This document shows, piece after piece, positions 1 to 5,267 of a stretch of 8,349 nt of DNA; the stretch's first letter is position 1, and the number at the start of each line of letters is the position of its first letter. A program made the position numbers and the translations under genes. Below the pieces are notes generated by a model. It was not told the origin of the DNA and did not search any database. It saw nothing but the letters and a program-made list of their open reading frames with translations. Source of the DNA: Acidobacteriaceae bacterium (GTDB taxonomy: Bacteria; Acidobacteriota; Terriglobia; Terriglobales; Acidobacteriaceae); the NCBI GenBank assembly GCA_003162495.1, contig PMOF01000138.1:1-8349 (forward strand), read 5' to 3'.

Positions 1-726
1 GGAGCGGTGGTGGGATTCGAAGGGCTGGCTCGCTGGAATCATCCCAAGCGGGGCGCGATTCCGCCGGACACATTTATTCCCCTGCTGGAAGCGAACGAGT
101 TCATGACGGAATTTACAGACCAGATCGTAACCATGGCGCTGGACGACATACACCATTTGAACGAGGCACCGAATGCCCGAGTGGCCATCAATGTGTCGGC
201 CACGGATCGCGGATCCAGGGGAATGGATGAGATGGTGCGGAAGCAATGCGCCAGGAAGGGCATCAGTGTAAGCCGCATCACGCTTGAGGTAACGGAAACT
301 GCGCTGATGTCCAAAGCCGGGTTGCTCAGCGGTTGCCTGAGGCGCCTCAACGACGTTGGCGCGCGATTGTCGGTCGACGATTTCGGCACCGGGTATTCAT
401 CCCTTGTAAAGCTGCATCAGCTTCCGTTCTCTGAAGTGAAAATCGACAAATCATTTGTCATGGACTGTGTTTCGAACCGCGATAGCGGCGTCCTGGTGCA
501 AGCCATGATCGGCCTGGCTCACAATCTTCGCATGAAGGTGGTGGCGGAAGGCGTGGAGACCGAGGAAGTGATGGAACGGCTTCGCGCATGGGGCTGCGAT
601 ATTGCCCAGGGATACTTCATCGCGAAGCCCATGCCCCCCAAGGACATGAAGCCGTGGCTGCAGCATCATGCATCGCGCAAGCCGTACCAAGGGGAAGCTG
701 GACCGCGGTTAGAGCTGGTGCACTAA
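1..726 (+). CDS. EAL-domain cyclic-di-GMP phosphodiesterase (5' truncated)
   Basis: C-terminal part of a c-di-GMP phosphodiesterase, which hydrolyses the second messenger c-di-GMP to pGpG. The frame is open at base 1, so the true start and any N-terminal sensor, GGDEF or receiver domain lie outside the window; the GTG at base 7 is not the real start. Numbering from that GTG, the EAL hallmarks appear in order: signature Glu in GFEGLARW (E5, with EGL in place of EAL), metal-ligand Asn in INVSA (N62), ExTE (E94, E97), the DDFGTGYSSL loop (D124, D125), Lys in VKIDKSF (K145), Glu in VVAEGVET (E181) and Gln in QGYF (Q201). All expected metal and catalytic positions are present, so it should be an active enzyme rather than a degenerate binder. 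The domain ends near residue 215, followed by a short tail and a TAA stop. A likely intrinsic terminator lies just downstream. Confidence 0.93.
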   Translation, partial: GAVVGFEGLARWNHPKRGAIPPDTFIPLLEANEFMTEFTDQIVTMALDDIHHLNEAPNARVAINVSATDRGSRGMDEMVRKQCARKGISVSRITLEVTETALMSKAGLLSGCLRRLNDVGARLSVDDFGTGYSSLVKLHQLPFSEVKIDKSFVMDCVSNRDSGVLVQAMIGLAHNLRMKVVAEGVETEEVMERLRAWGCDIAQGYFIAKPMPPKDMKPWLQHHASRKPYQGEAGPRLELVH

Positions 727-750
727 AGCGGTGGTCCGATTAACCTGCCC

Positions 751-778
751 AAGCCTCATGGTGCATTGGCTTTTTCTT
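751..778 (+). terminator. Probable intrinsic terminator after the EAL gene
   Basis: AAGCC (751-755) pairs with GGCTT (768-772). An inner ATG/CAT pairing closes a GTG loop, leaving a small internal bulge, and the 3' arm runs into a T-rich tail (TTTTTCTT, from 771). It starts 25 bases after the EAL stop codon. The stem is short, so the call is moderate. Confidence 0.5.
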
Positions 779-1113
779 CCATCCTGGCTTTGCAATATTT
801 GAAAAGGCAAAGATGCCACTCCGTGGGCCGATATTTGCTCAGAAACCAGATACGGAAAAAGGTGCGGCTGGCGCGAGTTTTCTGCAGATAAGATAATTAT
901 TTACAAGCGGTTAGATAGGCACTCCTCATGTGCTAGTTGGCCTGAATTGCACCGGAAAGGGTCGGTCATGGAGGCATGCTCCCGGTCTTCTTTCTCAGTT
1001 TTAAGCTTCAAAAGATTGCATAGACAAATGTTTAATTTTTAGGTTAGTGTTTCATTCCAGCCGGGCCTTCGAATTGCCCCTGCGCACATCAGTTCAGTTG
1101 GAAAGTTGATTTC
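779..1113. other. AT-richer intergenic region upstream of the regulator gene
   Basis: This stretch between the EAL terminator and the regulator gene has no convincing reading frame. It is visibly AT-richer than the flanking genes, especially around 880-905 and 1000-1050. It should hold the promoter and any operator of the regulator-pncB unit. The best promoter-like pair I can find is TTGCAT (1016-1021) with TAGGTT (1040-1045) at an 18-base spacing, which is weak. A GCATGC core flanked by GGAG and TCC near 971-983 is an imperfect palindrome that could be an operator. Neither is strong enough to annotate as a site. GGAAAG at 1100-1105, 8 bases before the ATG, is a reasonable ribosome-binding site for the regulator. 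Confidence 0.5.
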
Positions 1114-2283
1114 ATGGCAGGACCGCGCAAAACGGCCACTCAACTGGCTCCCCCGCCCGATCAGAATCCTGCGAGTTTTACGACCAAGCACCGGCGCGTT
1201 TTCGAGTATCTGCACAACCACATTCAAACCGGGGCGCTGAAAGCGGGCGATCGGCTTCCGAGCGAGGCGGAACTGGGCAAGATATTTGACGCTTCGCGCA
1301 TCACGGTAGCCAAGGCGGTGCTGGATTTGCAGCGGTTGGGTCTCGTCTCGCGGCGGCCGGGCGCGGGAACCCATGTGCTGGACCCGCACCACGGCCAGGG
1401 ACGCACGTTTGGGTTGCTGATTCCGGAGCTGGGGCTTACGGAGATTTTTGAACCCATCTGCCACGGGATGATGCGCTCGCGGTTTGCGCAGCCTGATGCG
1501 CTGCTGTGGGGCAACGCGTCCACTTCGGTGCGGGAGAGCGCCAAAGAGGCCGAGCAGATGGCTCAATCGTTTATTGCGCAAAAGGTGGCAGGGGTATTTT
1601 TTGCGCCTCTGGAGCTGGCCGGAGAAAAAGATGCGGCCAACCGGCGGATTGCGCGCGCGCTGGAGCGGGCGCAGATTCCGATGGTCCTGCTGGACCGCGA
1701 CTATCTTCCGTTTCCGGAGCGTTCAGCGCACGACCTGGTGGGGGTTGACAACCGTCGAGCCGGCTACGTGGCAACTGCACACCTGCTGGGACTGGGTGCG
1801 CAGCGGTTGGTGTTTCTGGGCGCGGCCCACGTGGCCAACACAGTGGATGCGCGGATCGGGGGCTTTCATGAGGCGCTGCGCCGCTCCCACGTGACGCCGG
1901 AGCCGGATCTGGTGTGGCGCGGCGACGCGCAGGACGAGGCGTTTGTGCGGCGGTTGCTGGATACGATGCGGCCGGAGGGAATCGTCTGCGGCAACGACCT
2001 GACGGCCGCGCGGCTGATGCAGACGCTGATGGGGCTGGGGGTACGAATTCCCAAAGAGGTGCGGATTGTGGGGGTGGACGACGTGAAATACGCCGGCCTG
2101 CTGCCGGTGCCGTTGACCACCATCCACCAGGACTGCGCGGGGATTGGAGTGGTAGCGATGGCCACCATGCATGAGCGGCTGGAACATCCGGAGCTGCCGG
2201 TAAGGGATGTACTGGTGCCGACCAGGCTGGTGGTGCGGCTGTCGTGCGGGGCGCATCCGGGGCGGGGCGCTGCGATAGAGTAA
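1114..2283 (+). CDS. GntR/LacI hybrid transcriptional regulator (AraR-like)
   Basis: A 389-residue cytoplasmic DNA-binding protein with two parts. Residues about 24-89 are a GntR-type winged helix: a first helix with EYLHNHIQTGALKAGDRLPS, then SEAELGKIFDASRITVAKAV as the helix-turn-helix, and RPGAGTHV as the wing tip. Residues about 97-380 are a periplasmic-binding-protein-like ligand domain of the LacI/GalR type. Typical elements there are VGVDNRRAGYVATAHLL (209-225), GIVCGNDLTAARLMQ (289-303), the VRIVGVDD strand (316-323) and the PLTTIHQD segment (333-340). This GntR-head/LacI-body architecture is that of Bacillus AraR, where a sugar releases the repressor from DNA. The ligand here is unknown. 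The ATG at 1114 is preceded by GGAAAG at a good distance. pncB starts 7 bases after the stop, so co-transcription is likely. About 20 disordered residues (Pro/Gln/Thr-rich) precede the DNA-binding domain. Confidence 0.93.
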   Translation: MAGPRKTATQLAPPPDQNPASFTTKHRRVFEYLHNHIQTGALKAGDRLPSEAELGKIFDASRITVAKAVLDLQRLGLVSRRPGAGTHVLDPHHGQGRTFGLLIPELGLTEIFEPICHGMMRSRFAQPDALLWGNASTSVRESAKEAEQMAQSFIAQKVAGVFFAPLELAGEKDAANRRIARALERAQIPMVLLDRDYLPFPERSAHDLVGVDNRRAGYVATAHLLGLGAQRLVFLGAAHVANTVDARIGGFHEALRRSHVTPEPDLVWRGDAQDEAFVRRLLDTMRPEGIVCGNDLTAARLMQTLMGLGVRIPKEVRIVGVDDVKYAGLLPVPLTTIHQDCAGIGVVAMATMHERLEHPELPVRDVLVPTRLVVRLSCGAHPGRGAAIE

Positions 2284-2290
2284 TGCCATA

Positions 2291-3676
2291 GTGATTGTCA
2301 ATGTTGCCAGGCGCGCGCACGATCATAACTGGGAGCTGGACCCGATTACGCGGTCGCTCCTCGATACCGATTTCTACAAGCTACTGATGCTCCAGTTCAT
2401 CTGGAAGCATTTCCCGACCGTACATGCGACGTTTACCTTGCTCAATCGCACCACGACCGTGCGGCTGGGCGAACTGGTGGATGAGGCGCAGGTGCGGGAG
2501 CAACTGGAGGAGACGCGCACGCTGCGGTTCCGCAAGTCGGAACTGATCTGGCTGGCGGGCAACACATTTTATGGGCGGCGGGGGATTTTTGAGCCGGCGT
2601 TTCTGGAATGGCTGGAACGGGACTTCCGGCTCTCCGACTGCGACTTGAGTGTGCGCGACGGGCAACTGTCGCTGAGCTTTCATGGCCTGTGGACCGAGAC
2701 GACGATGTGGGAGATCTATGCTCTTTCGGCGATTGACGAACTGAAGACGCGCGCCAGCTTGAAGCGACTGAGCGAGTTTGAGCTGGACATTCTGTATGCG
2801 CGCGCCAAGACCCGGCTATGGGAAAAAATGGAGCGGCTGCGCGGGGTTCCGAAGCTGAACGTGAGCGACTTTGGCACGCGGCGACGGCACAGCTTTCTGT
2901 GGCATGAGTATGTGGTAAAGGCCATGAGCGACGTGCTGGGCGCGAGCTTTGCCGGAAGTTCAAACACCTATCTGGCTTACAAACACGACCTGGAGGCGAT
3001 CGGCACCAACGCGCATGAGTTGCCGATGGCCATGGCGGCGCTGGCGGAGAACGACGAGCAGTTACGCACGGCGCAGTACCGGGTGCTGGAGTTGTGGCAA
3101 CAGACTTATCAGGGTGAGTTGCTGATTCTGCTGCCGGACACGTTTGGGACCACGCAGTTTTTAGAGGAGGCGCCGGGTTGGGTGGCGGACTGGACGGGAC
3201 AACGCATCGACAGCAAGGATCCCTACGTGGCGGGCGACGAATATATCGCGTGGCTGGAGGGACGTGGGCGCGATTCGCGGCAGAAACGGCTCATCGCCTC
3301 GGATGCGTTGGACGTGGGGCAGATTCTGGGTCTTCACGCGTATTTTGGCGGCAGGTTTCGGAATGGGGCGACGCCGGCGGATTTCACGCGGGCAAGCGAC
3401 TTTGCGGATGAGCGGAGATGGATTGCGGAACGGCGTATCCGGTTCAGCGCGGGCTGGGGAACTTTTCTGACCAACGATTTCAGGAATTGCAATCCGCTCG
3501 GAGATGACGGCTTCGATCCCGTGAACCTGGTTTGCAAGCTGACCGATGTCGAGGGCAGGCCGGCGGTGAAGCTGTCAGACAATTACGCCAAGGCGCTGGG
3601 GCCGGCTGACGAAGTGGAGCGGTACCGGCGCGTGTTTGGAACTGCAGGTGTTTCCGATGCGCCGGCTTTGACGTGA
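2291..3676 (+). CDS. pncB: Nicotinate phosphoribosyltransferase
   Basis: Converts nicotinate plus PRPP to nicotinate mononucleotide with ATP hydrolysis, the first step of Preiss-Handler NAD salvage in the cytoplasm. It is 461 residues, longer than the roughly 400 of enterobacterial PncB. Family landmarks run in order: the N-terminal SLLDTDFYKLLM (22-33), SDFGTRRRH (192-200), GSSNTYLAY (222-230), GTNAHE (238-243), LLPDTFGTT (280-288), SDALD (337-341), GWGTFLTNDF (388-397, PRPP-binding region) and KLSDN (427-431). H242 in GTNAHE aligns with the His that is phosphorylated in the Salmonella enzyme. The GTG start is the only plausible one before the conserved N-terminal motif. It has no clear ribosome-binding site and sits 7 bases after the regulator stop, which suggests translational coupling. 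I see no truncation or missing key residue. Confidence 0.92.
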   Translation: MIVNVARRAHDHNWELDPITRSLLDTDFYKLLMLQFIWKHFPTVHATFTLLNRTTTVRLGELVDEAQVREQLEETRTLRFRKSELIWLAGNTFYGRRGIFEPAFLEWLERDFRLSDCDLSVRDGQLSLSFHGLWTETTMWEIYALSAIDELKTRASLKRLSEFELDILYARAKTRLWEKMERLRGVPKLNVSDFGTRRRHSFLWHEYVVKAMSDVLGASFAGSSNTYLAYKHDLEAIGTNAHELPMAMAALAENDEQLRTAQYRVLELWQQTYQGELLILLPDTFGTTQFLEEAPGWVADWTGQRIDSKDPYVAGDEYIAWLEGRGRDSRQKRLIASDALDVGQILGLHAYFGGRFRNGATPADFTRASDFADERRWIAERRIRFSAGWGTFLTNDFRNCNPLGDDGFDPVNLVCKLTDVEGRPAVKLSDNYAKALGPADEVERYRRVFGTAGVSDAPALT

Positions 3677-3690
3677 TGCTTCCGAAAAGA

Positions 3691-3715
3691 GGGATTTGCG
3701 CAGGCCGCAAATTGC
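3691..3715. terminator. Hairpin between convergent genes, possible terminator
   Basis: ATTTGCG (3694-3700) and CGCAAAT (3706-3712) form a perfect 7-bp stem around a 5-base loop, 17 bases past the pncB stop and about 55 bases past the end of the convergent reductase gene. Read on the minus strand the hairpin is followed by CCCTCTTTTC, a weak T-tract. On the plus strand there is none. It may stop transcription mainly from the reductase side. Confidence is low because the stem is short. Confidence 0.35.
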
Positions 3716-3767
3716 CGATTGCGATGCGCGGGGGGGCGCCTCTGCTCGCTCAGAAGTCGCTATGTGG

Positions 3768-4649
3768 CTAGGACAGCGCCAGATTCAGATTGTCGATGGC
3801 TTCGTCCACTTCCTGATTGTTTTTGAAACCCACCGTCACGCAGTCGACGCCGGCATTCTGCATGGCAAAGCGCATGGCCGCTACTCGATCTTCGTGGCGG
3901 GTAAAGGTGCCGTCGCCGCAGAGCTTCATGCTCACCACGCCCATGCCTTCCTGCTTCACCTGCTTCACGTGCTTCACCACTTCGGGCACGTTGCCGAGAT
4001 TGTCGTCATCTGGGACCGGCCCATCCATGCGCGTACCCTTGTGGTTCATGCGAATCATCGCGATCTGCAGGAATTGGTTGCCTGGAACCAGGCGCAGTGC
4101 TGGCAGTCCATGCACGGAGGCCCCACGCGACAAGATGGTCTTTTTCGCCTGCGCTTCCAGCATGCCGTCCTGCCAGCGCACTGTCTCTGACATCCAGTCG
4201 CCGGTGTGTTGCCAATGAAGCAGCATGATGTCGAAATATTCCGTCCCGGACATGCGCCGCATCTCATCAAAGCGTTGCTTCGGATCGACACCCGGGTCGG
4301 TAGTGACCTTGTTCATGAGCACGTAGCTGTCGCGCGGAAAAGGCTTCAGCGCTTCGCCCAGCATGGCGGGTGTGGTGTAAGATTCCGCCGTCTCAAAAAA
4401 GCGGATGCCGCGATCGTAGGCGTAGTGAACCAGCTTTGAGAACTCCTGCTGGCCGAGGGCGGACTGCACGTGTCCGTTGTTGCTGCCGGTGCCAAAGGCC
4501 AACCGCGTTACTTCAATGCCAGACTTGCCGAGTGTGACCCTGCTGGTGGCTGTGCGGCGCTCGGCTTCAAGGGGGAGTGTTCCTACGCCGGCGAGCGTTC
4601 CGGCGACGATTGTTGTCTTTAAAAAATCACGTCTGGAGAAGCCACTCAT
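3768..4649 (-). CDS. Tat-exported aldo/keto reductase
   Basis: A 293-residue NAD(P)H-type aldo/keto reductase with a twin-arginine signal (SRRDFLK at 5-11, then a hydrophobic Ala/Gly/Val stretch to about residue 29), predicted to be exported folded to the periplasm. I chose ATG at 4649 over the longer frame starting at 4673 because GGAGG lies 6 bases upstream and the Tat motif then sits at the usual distance from the N terminus. The barrel begins with VTLGKSGIEVTRLAFGTGS (38-56). Of the usual Asp-Tyr-Lys-His tetrad, Tyr (Y91), Lys (K114 in LMNK) and His (H145 in LLHW) are visible, but the Asp of the FxDTAxxY motif is Glu here (E87 in RFFETAESY). The end resembles the family's last helix (TVGFKNNQEVDEAIDNL), so the protein is on the short side but complete. 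The cytochrome gene lies 69 bases upstream on the same strand, suggesting one operon. The substrate is unknown. Confidence 0.88.
   Translation of the reverse strand: MSGFSRRDFLKTTIVAGTLAGVGTLPLEAERRTATSRVTLGKSGIEVTRLAFGTGSNNGHVQSALGQQEFSKLVHYAYDRGIRFFETAESYTTPAMLGEALKPFPRDSYVLMNKVTTDPGVDPKQRFDEMRRMSGTEYFDIMLLHWQHTGDWMSETVRWQDGMLEAQAKKTILSRGASVHGLPALRLVPGNQFLQIAMIRMNHKGTRMDGPVPDDDNLGNVPEVVKHVKQVKQEGMGVVSMKLCGDGTFTRHEDRVAAMRFAMQNAGVDCVTVGFKNNQEVDEAIDNLNLALS
3952..3978. repeat. Three tandem 9-base units inside the reductase gene
   Basis: TGCTTCACC, TGCTTCACG and TGCTTCACC follow each other without a gap. On the coding strand they give the charged run KHVKQVKQ (residues about 226-233 of the reductase). 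The 9-base unit keeps the frame, so gain or loss of a unit would change the helix by one Val-Lys-Gln or Val-Lys-His triplet without breaking the gene. Confidence 0.7.
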
Positions 4650-4718
4650 GCTCAACCTCCGGGCTGCGCCCATGCAGCATCAATAGCCGAAATATTACCA
4701 CGAGCGCAGCCGTTCGAG

Positions 4719-5120
4719 TTACGGAGCGGGCTGGGAGGGTGGCGGCGCTGGCGCAGGTGGCGGAACGGGGCGGTTTTTGGCGCGGAGGTAGGCGACCAAC
4801 TGGGCGACCTGCTCATCAGTGACCGAGTCGCTGAAGGGCGGCATTTTCTGGCCGCCGTTCAGAATCTGGCTGGAAATTTTTTCCGGGGGCCATGCCTTGT
4901 CATCGCGCAGGCCGATGAGGCTCGGAGCCTTTTTGCCGCCAACGCCGCCGGCCCCGTGGCAATAGGCGCAGCCCTTGTCGCGAAAAAGAATGGCTCCGGC
5001 TCGCTCTGCAGCCTTCGTCTTTCGACCGAACTGAGCGTGAGCGGGAGTGGCGGCAGAGGCGACGAGGACGGCTATGAAGACCCAATAGAAAAATTTGAGG
5101 CGTGCGATCACAGAAACCAT
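4719..5120 (-). CDS. Small secreted c-type cytochrome
   Basis: A 133-residue single-haem cytochrome c. Residues 1-29 form a Sec signal peptide (a basic residue or two, a hydrophobic core around FYWVFIAVLVASA, cleavage probably after AHA). The haem-attachment motif is CAYCH (C51, C54, H55) and the likely distal axial ligand is M93 in QKMPPF. The intervening APSLIGL and the following DEQVAQLVAYLRA helix are typical of class I cytochrome c. The mature protein ends in a Pro/Ala-rich tail (about 118-133) that may be a flexible linker or wall-associated segment. It should act as a periplasmic electron carrier or as a soluble partner of an oxidoreductase. The ATG at 5120 has only a weak upstream GAGAAA; a GTG three codons later is an alternative start. 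The gene lies between the TonB-dependent receptor and the Tat reductase, all in one direction. The redox partner is not identified. Confidence 0.9.
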   Translation of the reverse strand: MVSVIARLKFFYWVFIAVLVASAATPAHAQFGRKTKAAERAGAILFRDKGCAYCHGAGGVGGKKAPSLIGLRDDKAWPPEKISSQILNGGQKMPPFSDSVTDEQVAQLVAYLRAKNRPVPPPAPAPPPSQPAP

Positions 5121-5196
5121 TTTCTCACGCGCAAATGGCGTTTACCTCATCCTTATGGGTGGTGCGGCAGTGGCCCGGAAAGGTCAATGCGCACCT

Positions 5197-5235
5197 CCGG
5201 CAGCGCCTTGGAGGGGTCTCCAAGGGCGCTGTCGG
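5197..5235. other. Strong stem-loop in the receptor-cytochrome gap
   Basis: CAGCGCCTTGGAG (5201-5213) pairs with CTCCAAGGGCGCTG (5218-5231) around a GGGT loop, with one bulged G. The stem can extend outward to 5197-5200 with 5232-5235 through three Watson-Crick pairs and one G-T pair, giving about 17 pairs. It begins 33 bases past the receptor stop codon on the minus strand. There is no T-tract on either side, so it is not a textbook intrinsic terminator. It could be a U-tract-less terminator, a 3'-end-protecting structure that separates receptor expression from that of the cytochrome and reductase, or an interspersed palindromic repeat. Confidence 0.6.
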
Positions 5236-5267
5236 GCTGGTGAGTCTGGAAGAGGTTCAGGTTTCCG

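Noticed and set aside
869..886. Sigma-54-like TGGCGCG with TGCA in the gap before the regulator.
   Set aside because: The GG and GC elements are 12 bases apart instead of the required 10, so it does not fit a -24/-12 promoter.
1571..2326. Minus-strand frame (251 codons) opposite the GntR/LacI regulator.
   Set aside because: It is a Pro/Ala/Arg-rich low-complexity translation without a domain. The plus strand carries a full, recognisable regulator.
3696..4190. Plus-strand frame (164 codons) opposite the reductase, starting in the convergent gap.
   Set aside because: It lies almost wholly inside the Tat reductase gene and shows no recognisable motif. The His-rich look is a mirror of reductase codons.
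4662..4711. Inverted repeat GGCTGCG/CGCAGCC between cytochrome and reductase genes.
   Set aside because: Seven bases with a 36-base loop in GC-rich DNA is not clearly above chance, and one arm lies beside the reductase ribosome-binding site without occluding it.
5182..5187. TTGACC on the minus strand as a -35 box for a separate cytochrome promoter.
   Set aside because: No acceptable -10 hexamer is present at 16-18 bases. The nearest TAAGGA is 26 bases away.
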